From positions 75,434,044-75,498,043 of the forward strand of contig NW_026947486.1 in the NCBI RefSeq assembly GCF_034190915.1: a DNA stretch of 64,000 bases, read 5' to 3'. Origin of the DNA: Cavia porcellus. Lineage: Eukaryota; Chordata; Mammalia; Rodentia; Caviidae. The translations under genes and the position numbers were made by a program. Shown piece by piece: positions 1-11,447 of this stretch. Below the pieces are notes generated by a model that was not told where the DNA came from, searched no databases, and saw only the letters and a program-made list of their open reading frames with translations. Every line of letters starts with the position of its first letter. Position 1 is the first letter of the stretch.

Positions 1-55
1 GAAAATAGCAAAAAGCATAAAAAAGGCAAAGAAGGTCATTATAGGCCTTTTGAGG

Positions 56-145
56 AGTAGCCCAGTGGTAGGATATTTTTTTGGAATGCAGAAGTCCGCA
101 AAGTTGATCCACAATATTGCAAATAAAGAAAAAGACATCATTAGT
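56..145 (+). repeat. degraded ID-like SINE
   Basis: A tRNA-derived head (gtagcccagtggtaggat) is followed by a B-box-like stretch (aaagttgatccac) and an A-rich tail. The match to the better ID copies in the window is weak and partly truncated. Confidence 0.4.
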
Positions 146-257
146 ATATAATGATAAAGGGGTCAATTTTTCAAGAGAATATGGCACAAATATAGGCATG
201 CCCAACATTAGAGCCTCTAAACATATAAAGCAACTATCAAAAGACAAAAAAGTATAT

Positions 258-345
258 CTGGTCATGCAGTTCAATAGTAGAATGCGTGCTTAGTTGCAGA
301 AGACTCCAGGTTCTACCTCCAGCACCAAAAAACAAAACAAAACCA
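258..345 (+). repeat. ID-type SINE
   Basis: The order is A-box region (cagttcaatagtagaatgcg), B-box region (ccaggttctacctcc), 'agcacc' and an A-rich tail (aaaaaacaaaacaaaacc). This is the usual architecture of a rodent ID element, a tRNA-derived non-coding retroposon moved by L1. Confidence 0.7.
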
Positions 346-364
346 ACCACACAACCACAAAAGC

Positions 365-2045
365 CTGAATATATGCATATAGAAGAATGAAACTAAATCC
401 TTATTTCATGTTTTATACAAAAATTAACTGAAAATGAAACTATGGGTTTCCTAGAAGAAAAATATAGGAGAAAAGTTTCATGACATTTGACTTGGCAGTA
501 ACTTTGTTCAACAAGAAACAAAATAGAAAAGCAGGCTGCATCACATTAAAACATTTAGTATAGCAAAGATCATAATTAACAGAGGTAAAAGCAACCTAAG
601 AAACAGGAGAAAATATTTGCAAACAATATGTGATAAACAGATATTTCTTGTTTAATGACCTACCTGTTTCATGACTGTTTAGATTTAAGACTGAGGCACA
701 CTGTTCAGACTTACTACTCACCACTAAGATACGATCCATCTTGTCTTTATACTTCTGTACATCTTTTTTTATAGAGTTTCAACATCTTTTTTGGTACAGT
801 ACACCTTGTTTATACACTACTGTAATTTCTTCTGATTATTCTATATAGTGAAGTAGTTTAGTTTTATGTTGTTATACATAATTGTTATACTGTTAATTTC
901 TGTTATATATTATTGTATGAAACAGTTACGCAAATAAAAGCAAAGACATCAAGTAATGTTTCGTTTGACCATTTGTTTGTTCTGAATATTGTAATGCACA
1001 TACTATACAAAGTTAGCTGACAATTTATTTAAAAACTTAGTTGCAGGAATGTAACTCAGTCATTAAACAAGAAGAGTCTATATCTCGTAAGGGATTAATA
1101 TCTAAAATGTGTAAGGAACTCCTACAATGAAATAATGATAAAGCAAATAGCCTAACTAAAAACTGGGCAAAGTCCTGGAACAGATGTTTTTCCAAAGAAG
1201 GAATATCAATGGACAATAGGTACATGAAAAGATTTTCAACGTGACTTATCATTAGAAAGAAGTAAATCAAAATCATAAAGAAGTATTACTTCACATTTTC
1301 TAGTATGGCTATTAGCCAAAAAACAAATAACAAGTGTTGGTGAGAACAAGGAGAAATAGGAATCCCTGGGCCCGATTGGTAGGAATGTAAAATTGTGCAG
1401 ATGCTATGAAAAACATGAAGAGTCTTCAAAAATTTGAAAATAGATCTAAGATATGACGCAACAATTCTGCTTTTAGATATAAAGGCAAAAGAATTAAAAT
1501 CAGGATCTCAAAGAAGTATATTTATTCTAGTGTTTATTGCAGCATCACTCACAATGAACTAGATGTGCAAACAACCTAAATGTTTGTCTAATGATGAATG
1601 GATTAGGAAACTATGGTGTACATACACAAAGTAAAATATTTTTCAGCCTTTTAAAAAGAAAGTCCTGTCATATGCTATAACATAGACCAACCTTGAAAAC
1701 ATTATTCCTATGTGAAATAAGTCAGTCTCAGAAAGACAAATACTCTGATCCCACTGTTACACGGTAACTCCTTTAGTAAAACTCATAAAAGAAAGAAATA
1801 CAAAGAAACAAAACAGAAAGAATGGTGGTTTCTCGGATCATGAGAAAATGAGGAATTTTGGTCAATGAGTATAGCTTTAGTTGTGGAGGACTGAAAAGTT
1901 TCAGAAATCTAGTGTACATCATTGTACTTATAGTGAACAATCCTATACTAAGCACGTAGATATTTTTGAGTGTGTATCTCATGTTATGTCTTTTTACGAC
2001 AAGGGGAAAATACATATAAATTGTTGTACTGTCCCAGACTTGAAG
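365..2045 (+). mobile_element. ancient L1 ORF2 3' part and 3' UTR, interrupted
   Basis: The sequence follows the conserved 3' third of L1 ORF2: agaagaatgaaactaaatcc, gagaaaatatttgcaaac, gttggtgagaacaagg, and the end-of-ORF2 block 'gaatggattaggaaactatgg'. The frame is destroyed by many stops. The match breaks at about 640 and resumes at about 1,075, so some 430 bp of unrelated DNA sits inside. Divergence and loss of frame suggest an old mammalian L1 subfamily rather than the younger rodent-type copies elsewhere in the window. Confidence 0.75.
640..1075. other. unidentified segment inside ancient L1
   Basis: About 430 bp of AT-rich sequence splits the old L1 copy. It contains an AATAAA-type motif (gcaaataaaagc near 930). 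I see no SINE promoter boxes, no LTR signature I can name and no clear target-site duplication. It could be a decayed LTR, a DNA transposon or highly diverged L1. Confidence 0.35.
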
Positions 2046-2229
2046 AATTACTAAAATATTTTATTAAATATCTACACAATACTAAAACACATAAATGAAA
2101 TTTAAAGATATTTTCTGCTCAGATTTAAGGATGTTTGAAAATCTCTGCATTGCTTTTAAATTAATTACTTAACTTTCAAAAATATCATAACACCATTATC
2201 ACTAGTAATCATTTTCCTAAGCATAGGAC

Positions 2230-2336
2230 TTTTATTTTTATTTATTTATTTTTTGCAGGGGTACCAAGAATCAAACTCAGGACCTCATGCTAACCAGGCA
2301 GTCAAAGTGCCCCTGAGCTAACTCCTCAGCCCCAAG
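2230..2336 (-). repeat. ID-type SINE, antisense
   Basis: On the minus strand the copy starts with GGGCTGAGGAGTTAGCTCAG, has a B-box-like region with 'GAGTTTGATTCTTGG', and ends in a TTTA-rich tail that appears on the plus strand as tatttatttatttttt. All ID landmarks are in order. Confidence 0.8.
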
Positions 2337-2994
2337 CATAGTAACTTTTAGACTATAATTCGCCCAAATCAGTCTGAAGGTATGATTTCATGATTTTAGT
2401 AGATAATCTGTAAAAACACCTTGTTATTGCAACATGCAAAAGAGGGTTATTGCTTCCAAAGATATGCTTAAAATATTTTTGGCCCCACTAAGTGAAATTT
2501 ATGCCATTGAGCTCTTCATTTCTTTTAATGGAAAACCCCAGGTTATTAGAATGGTTTTAAAGTGCTAAACCCCAAGCACGATTACTCTTGGTAATTTCAT
2601 TTCTTGAGAGTGTAGGATTAAAGAAATTTCTCCCTCTTTTCTACTTAACTCTCAATTTGTCCAATTTTGGCTATAATGGTTTGAAATAATAGGCATTTCA
2701 TTGACCTTGTTGTTCATTTATCCCAATCCAATTTTTACAGCCTTTTAACACCTAACTATATATCACATTGTCCTTTTCCACTGGAAATGATAATTTGAAA
2801 ATGCTATAAAAAAATGAGCCTGTGACAACATAGAATATAAGAAATTGAAGTTGGATTTTGATTGCGGTAACTATTTCATGTACCTTGGAAATAATTCACT
2901 TTTCTATGATTCACAATTTCTGGACTTGTGCAGACGAATGACTTTCGTAGCCTAAATAGTAGTTTATATGTATTATTAAAAACTGAAAGGATAT

Positions 2995-3315
2995 TAAGAT
3001 CCAAAATGTATCAAAGGTATTATAATAATGAAAGGGAAAGAATGTTCTCTAAAGGATATAACTGTATATATGCTTAAGTGTGCAAGATAGATAACCATAC
3101 TACTAAATATTTGTTAGTTCATCAAACAGAATGTTTTGTACTGTCCTTGTTTGATGGTCCAATTTTTATGCTTTGATTTTGTTACTTGAACAAATATGTC
3201 TAAGATAACACGTATTTTATCAAGTAGTGGTTTCTCATTGTTTTTTTTTTTTGAAATTCTGTATTATTTCTACCTTTTTTCTGTTTTGCTTTTTTTCTCT
3301 AAATAAAAAAAAAAT
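2995..3315 (+). mobile_element. L1 3' UTR terminal segment
   Basis: The segment matches the last ~320 bp of the L1 3' UTR copies ending at 9,612, 46,788 and 48,790. Shared blocks are 'gtgtgcaagatagataacc', 'tttgatggtcc', a T-run, 'gaaattctgtattatttc' and the terminal 'ctctaaataaaaaaaaaa'. It is a short 5'-truncated insertion with its A-rich end. Confidence 0.75.
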
Positions 3316-4743
3316 CTTGTGATTATTCTAGCTAGATTCCAATGCGACAAAATAAAATACAAAAAAAACTGGGCAAAAACAAGAAAAAATGAGGTCATAT
3401 ACTAAAGTTGTTCTATATCCAAAGTGATGAATGGGCAAGTAGGTGGTTCTTAGCTTTACAATTCATGTATGTTTATATATTAAATATAATGTAATAATCC
3501 TCGTATCAAAACCTTTGGCATCATAGTTCTTGTCATTAGATATACTGTTAACTAAACTTTTGTCAATCCACAGTGAATTTTTTAAAAAGTTGTCATAGAA
3601 TACTGATTAATGATAACTGTCTAAGTTACACATTTGGGGAAATTGAAGTTCAAAGGTATCAATTTGTGGACCAAAATTATGTGATTGATCAACTGTTGTC
3701 TATTAAGCCCTCTGATTCCTACTTTTCTACTTTTTCTGCTGTTCAATTTTCAAATACTTTATATTCGCATTGCTATCACAAAGTTACAAATATAGCCCGT
3801 TCATTTGAGTAACTGATGCTAATGATAGCTGCATATTGCCTGGCAATCAAAGAATAATGGAGAAATATTTTTCACAACTACAATTATTTTTCTCAAAAGA
3901 ATGTATATATCATCTAAACAAAAATTCAAGACATATTGATTAAATTTAATAGGTTTGAAATGTGTTTAATCAGAAAGCATTAAAAAGTAATCCATTGAAA
4001 TTAATGGGAGAGAGTTCGAGCAGATCTATTAAACTCCATTTTGCTGAGTTTTGAACAGTTTTGGAGGAAGTTTGAATTGTGGATTTATGTTGATTCATTA
4101 GCGGACCTTAAATTCTTCCCTCAAAAAGTCTGTGTACCGCCCATGGTAAATTTTGAAATGTTACCAGTTTGATCTTTGATTTTGAGCATATAAAAAGTTA
4201 AGGAAGTCAATTACCAGTACTACTCATAGGATAGAAGCAACAATGTTAACTGGTGAAAGAGCCTAAATCATTTGAATGGAATTCAATTAAGAGAGTTGTT
4301 GGCTAAGAAAGATAAACCTAAAGCCAGTTTTTTAAAAATAATAATATGAATTGTCAGAGATCACTATCATGTCATGTTAGGCAAACAGTACCAAAATATT
4401 TAATATTTCCAGTTATTTTCAATTGCAGTTTTTTTTTAAATTGGACATTATTTTGAATTAACAATGGCAACCTATTACTAGTAGCCAACACTATGATAAC
4501 TTTCTCTTGTACCTACTTACTGGAAGGCTATGTCTCCAACAATATTAACATTATGCATAGTGAAATTACCACAGTAATTTCATTGATAGGATGCTATACA
4601 GTAATTGGACAAGAAGAAAAGCTTAACTAGATAGATACAACCTTGAAATCAACTGATAATGTCAGATATATCGTGAGGAAGTCTTCATTCATTCCAAATA
4701 ACCAGAATTTAATGTTAAAAAATGCTTTCCTGTAAAATAGTGC
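3316..4743. other. AT-rich DNA with no recognised feature
   Basis: I see no gene, SINE or LTR here. A 79-codon open frame at 3,573-3,812 has no recognisable domain and is consistent with chance in AT-rich DNA. Confidence 0.5.
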
Positions 4744-4754
4744 TTTGAAATTTT

Positions 4755-5750
4755 TTTTTTTGGCTTGGTGAATAACTTTATTGGTCTTTATCTGAAAAAT
4801 CTTCATAAACATTTGGTTTAACTCTTGGCATCTCTCTCCTAAGTTCTGAGGAAGCTTTCCTTCTTTTGAGCTACCCAATCTTTTTCTGGGCAAGTTACAT
4901 TTGGAACAGTTCCTCCTCTTCTTTTTAAATTCTCTCTTTGACTTCTTTTCATAGACTGGATTCTCTCCTAAGCAGAGCTTTCTTATACAGCTCCAAAATC
5001 ATGTCTGCAGTTACATTGTTCTTTATGTATTGAGAGAACTGTTTCTTGTAAGCATCTTCATCTTCTTCCATCAGGTAATGTACATAATCTGCGACATTCT
5101 GACCCATGATGTGCTTCCAATGTACTTCCTCATTGAACTCCTTGCTTTCAGAATCATAACCAGAGAATTGTTTGATACTGTGAGGGATAGACAAGCCTCC
5201 ATCTGAAACACCCTTCAGGGATCCAAAATTTTTATTGCCAGTTGTAGTTCTAGAAAGGCCTGCATCCAAACAGCAGGTGAAGGCACCAGGTTTACCATCA
5301 ATACTTTCCACATTGTATTCATCTCCGGTCACCTCCACCTGGCCTTCATAGGTCTTATCCACGCCAAACCTATTGAGAAACCTGAGGGCCAGCAGCAGGC
5401 AAATACAATATACTGCAGCATAATTTGTTAAGCCAACTTTCACACCATATTTTGGTGTTTTACGTGCATATACTGTGCAGACAATCATATCCCTTTCAAT
5501 ATGAGCATAAACAATGTGACAAATGATGTCCCTGTTAGTTACATAACTATCATCCTATATTTAGGTGTGTTGTACTTATTTTTGTCCTCGATCACCAAGC
5601 ATTTCCGAGCATAGTAATCAGTTTTGCCCTTTTGTCTTTTTCTAAACTTCACTTGGTATCTCTTAAAGCAGGTCTTGTTCTTGATGACTTTACCAAAATC
5701 CATCCTGTGTAATAAAGACCCACATCAGTGGTTCTGCACAGCTCACATGG
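4755..5750 (-). pseudogene. RPL5: RPL5 (60S ribosomal protein uL18) processed pseudogene
   Basis: Read on the minus strand from an ATG at 5,703, the conceptual product follows ribosomal protein L5, a 297-residue large-subunit protein that binds 5S rRNA. Recognisable blocks are [61 protein letters not shown] and [27 protein letters not shown]. The copy is intronless. The frame is broken in the N-terminal third around 5,530-5,550 and again near the C-terminus below 4,950, so the longest intact stretch is 179 codons (4,949-5,488). An AATAAA signal (near 4,780) and an A-tail (T-run at 4,751-4,761) follow. The copy is flanked by an 11-bp direct repeat, tttgaaatttt, at 4,744-4,754 and 5,751-5,761. 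These are hallmarks of L1-mediated retroposition. It is unlikely to make functional protein. Confidence 0.95.
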
Positions 5751-5761
5751 TTTGAAATTTT

Positions 5762-7812
5762 ATTGATGATTTTAAGAACTTATTAGCAAGACATTTATCT
5801 GCTTGCTCTACCTAATAAACTAGATAATACAGCATTAAATAGAGCAGGTCACACTTAGACTGATTTTGGTGGAATTGTGTCTAAGATTGTGTGGTAGTAG
5901 GTCAAATTTTGTCACTATTCACTCCTAGCCTGGTACATAGCATAAAATTGCATGACACAAATGAAATTAATTTAAAGAAAATATTTTGTTTGAATATGTT
6001 ATGTGATCTAACATAGTTTGTAGAATAAATCTAAGTATGCTGTAATGTTGTTTTAGAAAGAAAACAGTAACACAGATGCTGCCAGAGTCAACATTTATTA
6101 TTTTTAAACAATTACTTGCTTCAAAGGCATACTTTTTAAAGATTTCAAATTGTACAGATTTACATCTCTTTTCTAATTCATAGATGGCTATAATTAGAGT
6201 ATTATTGTACTTGCAAAAAGTCAGAATGAAAAATCAAAAGTTAAAATTGATTTTAGAAACTGAATGAATTTTCCTTTCTTTTTAAATATATGTATATGTG
6301 GAAAAGTTGGCTATTCAAAATGGTCAGAGTTCACATATGTGTACTATTAAAGAAAAATACCCATCCCTCCACTCTTTTCTCTGCCTGTCTTCATCTCTGC
6401 CTTGATCGCTCTCTTTCTTTTCTTCCACACTCACAAATGTTTAAAAATGAACCCACTTATCATTCATGGCCACAGCCACAGACAAAAAACAAATTTTGTA
6501 ATTCAGATATTTATGAGAGGTTAATGTCATTATAAATATTATTTTTTTGAAACTAGAAAATTAATCCAAAATTCCTAATTGTTTAATGGTTTAGAAAATT
6601 AGGTAGTTCATACTATACAGTAGATATTATTATGGACTCTTGATATTTTAAAATAGCGAAATTTTTAGTTTATTTTATCCTCAAAACAGTCATACTCTTC
6701 ATTAATGTTCTAGATACAGGTAAATTTGCCCCATGTAATGCTGGTATCTTATGTTATACTTCCCAAAAATATTGTCCAAATGGCTCATGAATTATAGGAA
6801 ATTGCTGCTGTAACAACTAGAGTTTAAACCAGATGGCCTAATGCTTTCCATTATCTAGGTATAGTATATAATCTGAATCTTATATCAATTTTTTTTGTTT
6901 TGAAATTTTTGTGTTCCTTAGTTATTTTATGTAATGTCCTATCTGTGATTTCAAAAGCTTAAGATTTATAGTATGGGAATTATTTCAGGAAAATATTTAT
7001 AGTTTTAAATATACTTTTGGTGATCAAAATTCAAATGTGGATACCATTTCATAAAGAGTATGTTACATTAAGATAAATAACTCAAAATTTTGCCTGATAT
7101 GATTATTAGTAGGTCAAGTCTTGTTCCCATTCTGAAATATTTTGTTTTATCTCCGGGTAAAGAAATGGTGTTAAGAAAACTAAGGAAGTCAAACAAAATG
7201 ATTTTCTAAGGAAGTCTTGATGTCAAATGGCAAAGTGAAATTATACAAATTTAGATTCCAGTATTTATTCTCAAGTTAACTTTTGTTGCATTGAGAGAAT
7301 ATTGATTTTTTTAACCTTATTTGGGATTATTACATTCGTGACTAACAGGTGAAAGTCAGAAAAGATGTCAAGTGTCCTGGAGTTTTCCCTCTGAACTTGC
7401 TATTAATTTTTTGAAATGTCTGGTTTGTTTCAGATAATATGATATTGGTATACAGGAAAAGGCCAAGTGATTATCCAAAGATGTCACATGAACTCAGTCT
7501 GGAGCTATAGGCAAGGGTATATAAATGGATAATAGAAAGCAAATGCCAGGTTTTCTGCATATTTCTAGCTATAATATGAATAATTTGTACAGACAGCATT
7601 AAATCAATACGGATTCAGGATTCCTGATGTCCTTACTAAAAATTAGCTCATGGAAATATATTTTGAAATAGTTTTGTGGGTGTTTTTAAGGCAACTCTAG
7701 TTTTTTAACCAGAGTCCATTTTTCTCAAACATTGTTTCTGACTATTTAAACAGCTTCTGGGCTAATAAGGCTAACCTGGTTGGCATGATGAGGTATCTGT
7801 TTGTGGTTTGTG
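5762..7812. other. AT-rich DNA with no recognised feature
   Basis: About 2 kb without an identifiable gene or repeat. The 81-codon frame at 6,290-6,535 has no domain signature. Confidence 0.45.
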
Positions 7813-7814
7813 TT

Positions 7815-7855
<41 letters not shown>
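7815..7855 (+). repeat. (GT)n microsatellite
   Basis: An almost pure GT dinucleotide run of about 20 units. It creates a cysteine/valine repeat in a spurious open frame (7,785-8,006). Confidence 0.95.
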
Positions 7856-7859
<4 letters not shown>

Positions 7860-8529
7860 TATTTTGTCTCTAGAATCACACAAACGTGGGTTGGCAGTCA
7901 TAGAAGCAAACTATCTTTTAGTGAAATGCTGTCAAGTAAATTACATTTCCAGTCAGCCTTAATTTATATTCCAGGCTTACTAGGACCTTTAAATGCCTTC
8001 AAATAGTTTTCAAACCCATTGATCCACAATTATTTCATGCTATTCCTATATTTGAAAAGTTCAACATTTTTAAAGTTAAAACTATCTGAATTGCCTTGTA
8101 TGTAATGACAATACGGAGAGTAATCCTCACCGGTGCTTGCCAGTGTGTGTTTAAAACTTGATAAGATGGCTTTATAATTCACAAAAGGAAGTCAAATGCA
8201 GTAGCTAATTAACATTTTAAAAGGAGTTTTATCCATAGTTCTCAATACTGTGTGAGAGAAAATACACTTTTGATGTCTTTCAATGAAGCAGTATATCCTG
8301 GTTTTTTGTTTTGTTTCAATTTCTGGGTTGTGCATGACATGAAATAGCTTTGTACAGGCCTTTGATCAAAATTCACTCTTCTTTGTTAGGTTGACATGGA
8401 TGCCTTGACTTTTGAAAGCAGGCATTTCAGTTTCCTGTGATAGTATTGAAAATGTTATATAAATCATGGATTTGTCTCTAAATTTGTTAAATAAAGACAA
8501 GCACAAGTCTAAGAAGAATTTTTAAATTC

Positions 8530-9612
8530 TTTTTTAAATGTTTTTAATTTATTTTATTTTATAATTATTTTTTAATTAAGGGAAATTTTATTTTAAAAAT
8601 TAGCAGGATATATTATAGTAACTTTCTTGATTTCCTATTAACTTGATTTGAAGCCCCATATTGCTCTCACCATCTTGTTTTGAGTGCTTTTACTCAATTC
8701 TGTTCTGTTTGATATTATCAATTTTGAGGGTATAGACAATTACTTTGAAGGCAATAAAATTCACTATGATGCCCACTCTGGTTTAACTATTATCTTCTTT
8801 TGAAGTTCAGTAATGTCTCCAATGTTTAGATTTTATTGGTTCTGTCCTGTACTGTTATGTTCAATTTTATTATACACCTGATGATATAGGCAATTCTTTT
8901 TTTTTATTATGAATAAATAAAAAGAAAAATTTTATTATTCCAGTTTTACTGTAGGGATGATAATAAGTTAATGGTGGAAATGTGAGGAAAAAGTGCAGTA
9001 TAGAACCTTGAAAAACAGAATACTGTGGAACGTCTTTCTGATCAAATGGCATTGAATTCATAGGAGAGTATGGCAAATTAATTGGGGTGGGTTTTTTTGT
9101 TTTGTTTTGTAGGCAATTCTTTTTAAGATAGCAAAGGGCATTATGGCAACCATTGCTGATCACCTGGTATTCTGTTTTTACATCATGTACTATGTCCATC
9201 CTTTGTTTTGACCGACTCTTCTTTGTTTTGTCATATTTAGTTTATTCTCTTCCAAAAAAAGTAATAAGAACTGTGGGAGTAATAAAACCCAAAATGTTTA
9301 AAAGTTATTGCAAAAAAGAAAGGAAAAGAAAGAACTCTAAAGGACACAACTGCAAGTGTGTTTAGGTGTGTAAGATAGATGACCATATTACTAAGTTTTT
9401 GTTGATCATTGAACACAACTTTTTGCAGTCTCACTGTTTGAATGTCCACTCTGTATGCTTTAATTTTGTAATTTGATCAACTATTTCTAAGATGACAATA
9501 TGTACTTTATTAACTAGTGATTTCTTACTGATTTTTTTTTGAAATTCTGTATTACTTGTACCCTTTTACTGTTTTGTTTTGTTTTGTCTTCTCTTTAAAT
9601 AAAAAAAATCAA
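8530..9612 (+). mobile_element. L1 3' UTR, long subtype, with nested insertion
   Basis: Collinear with the 832-bp L1 3' UTR at 45,957-46,788: 'ttttttaattaaggg', 'tatattatagtaact', 'ttgaaggcaataa', 'atgtctccaatgtttagatt', 'catcctttgttttgac', 'gtaataagaact', 'gtgtaagatagatgacc', and the end 'tctctttaaataaaaaaa'. It has no ORF2, so the insertion is severely 5'-truncated. The first half carries two diverged copies of the ~140-bp unit described at 39,930-40,625. A foreign piece at 8,902-9,109 interrupts it. Confidence 0.85.
8902..9109 (-). mobile_element. small unidentified retro-insertion inside L1 3' UTR
   Basis: This 208-bp segment is absent from the homologous 3' UTR at 46.3 kb. It is bracketed by a perfect 15-bp direct repeat, taggcaattcttttt, at 8,887-8,901 and 9,110-9,124. 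On the minus strand it ends in AATAAA-type signals and an A-run, so it looks like a 5'-truncated cDNA copy of an RNA 3' end. It lacks ID or B1 promoter boxes and I could not identify the source RNA. Confidence 0.7.
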
Positions 9613-10128
9613 AATGTGTCAGAAGAAAAAACAATGTGAGGATTTGCATTTGCAAAATACTTTCAAATAATAAGGTATAAGTTATATTTCACTTTTACAT
9701 GAAGGCATTTATGGAATGCATGATTTTGGTAGAAAAAGGTGAAAATTAAATTTTTATTATAAAAATATTTTAATTTATTTTTCTCACTACAATTTGAAAA
9801 AGGGAGTCCTAAATTTGACACATTCTACTTTTCTATGGATTGTCAAACCACATTCATTTAACAAACAGTGGTTGATTTATAGTTAGGCCTTGTTTATTCA
9901 GACAAAAATTAACCTCTTTATTTGCTGACCATACCACATAGAAGTCTATTATGAGCATTGATTTCAATATTATAAGAATGTGACTAGACTTCAGAAGTAT
10001 TCAATTCAATATTCAAAATTATGAGTCAGAAACAAAAGGTTTAACCCCTCTAATTATTGAATTTTTTTGTCCCTTGTGAGAGTCAAAAGAGAATTTTGTA
10101 TGTTATGCTTTACATCTACATGTCCCAC

Positions 10129-10610
10129 TGTAATGGGTGATCATGTCAACTTGAGAAGTTTATAAGCTTAACTAAGTAAGCTCAGCAATTCTATACTCTA
10201 TAATATACAGGATCCACCCTAGTGTAGTTGTCATCTGGAAGGTATAAAGGGTAACTGAGGAAGGACAGACTTGCTTCCATTCTTTGGAGTAGCTCTAGTC
10301 TTCACCTTCAGCTTGGACATCACTTCCTGGCCTCCACTTTCAGCTTCCACCTCAGATCCTTCAACCTTTTGGCATAGTCTGTGTAGGCTTCCATTGAAGA
10401 ACCATAGACCTCCTGATAGGGACTTGCACAGGACACTGCAGTGAACTCCAGACCTTGGACTGAAACGTTTAGTCTCCAATGTGTAGACACTCTCTGCACA
10501 CTTTCTCATCCAATTCTGGGGTTTATAATCATAAGCCAATCTTGTAAATTTTTATGCATTTATAGGTCTTGTGTTATATCTGTTCCTCTAGTAAAACACT
10601 GAATGATACA
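10129..10610 (+). mobile_element. ERVL/MLT2-like solo LTR
   Basis: The stretch opens with TG and 'gatcatgtcaacttgag'. It contains the 'gaccttggactgaaac' block seen in ERVL-type LTRs and closes with 'ctgttcctctagtaaaacactgaatgataca', with breaks relative to the family. TG...CA ends and a length of about 480 bp fit an LTR. No internal viral region lies next to it. A 102-codon minus-strand frame inside is incidental. The family name is from memory of the consensus. Confidence 0.5.
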
Positions 10611-10961
10611 TCTCCCTCAAAAGCCTCATGTGCTTATAGGTGGTGATTTGAGGAGGTGTGGAATCATGGAGGTGTGATAATTAGTAGATTAGTCCACTGA
10701 TGAATTTATAGCAGTTAAGAGATAAAATCTAGTGGAAGAGATGGGTTACTGGAGGCACAGCCCAGAAGGGTTTAACTCTTTGCTTCTTTCTGTCCATCAA
10801 ACCATGAGTAACTCTCCCATGCCACATTCCCCTGCCTTGGAGTTATCTGTCTATGGCATGAAAACTCTGCAAACTGTGAGCCAAAATAAATCTTTGATCT
10901 TTTAAATTATGGCTTTACTGTATTGTGTCTCTACAATGAGAAAGTAACTAAGACTAAGACA
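10603..10961 (+). mobile_element. MaLR-like solo LTR
   Basis: Landmarks in order are 'aaaagcctcatgtgctta', 'ggtgtggaatcatgg', 'attagtccactgatgaat', 'gtgagccaaaataaatct' (polyadenylation region) and the end 'gtaactaagac'. This is the layout of MaLR LTRs. It directly abuts the preceding LTR. Confidence 0.6.
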
Positions 10962-11135
10962 TTAAGTATAATTATTTTCTACAAACTGTGAATATAGGGT
11001 ATAGTCTCAGTCTTTTGGGTCAAAACATTTTAACTCTTAGTAATTGGAATCCTAGCAAAGGGATTTATGATTCTAAGTCATTAATCATTGATACACTGTT
11101 ACCATATTAACTGCTCTTGTTTGTTGTTGTTTTTG

Positions 11136-11138
<3 letters not shown>

Positions 11139-11183
<45 letters not shown>
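11139..11183 (+). repeat. (GT)n microsatellite
   Basis: An uninterrupted GT run of about 22 units, a second long GT tract about 3.3 kb from the first. Confidence 0.95.
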
Positions 11184-11185
<2 letters not shown>

Positions 11186-11234
11186 CTAGGTATGGAACTC
11201 AAGACTTTTTTGAGCTATAATTCCAGCTCTATTT

Positions 11235-11357
11235 TAATTTTCATAATTACAGAACAGAGTTTTCCTAATTAGCCCAGGCTGGTCTCAAGCTTGCAATATT
11301 TCCACCTCATACTCCCAAGTAACAGGGATTACAGAGTTGTGCTATCACATCAAGATT
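11235..11357 (-). repeat. B1 SINE, antisense
   Basis: Antisense 7SL-like core 'agcccaggctggtctcaagc', then 'cccaagtaacagggattacag'. It is a diverged 7SL-derived SINE. Confidence 0.7.
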
Positions 11358-11367
11358 TGTGTATGTA

Positions 11368-11447
11368 TGCATGGTGCTGGGGACACATCCAGATTCAGGT
11401 GTGTGTTAGGTACATTTTTTACTATTGAGTTATATCCCCAACCCCTA
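11368..11447 (-). repeat. ID-like SINE, antisense, diverged
   Basis: 'ggtgctggggacacatcc' and 'actattgagttatatcccc' are the antisense B-box and A-box halves of an ID element. It sits immediately downstream of the antisense B1. Confidence 0.6.

Noticed and set aside
7785..8006. Cys/Val repeat open frame
   Set aside because: Translation of a (GT)n microsatellite.
10231..10539. 102-codon minus-strand frame
   Set aside because: It lies antisense within an LTR-like element and has no domain.
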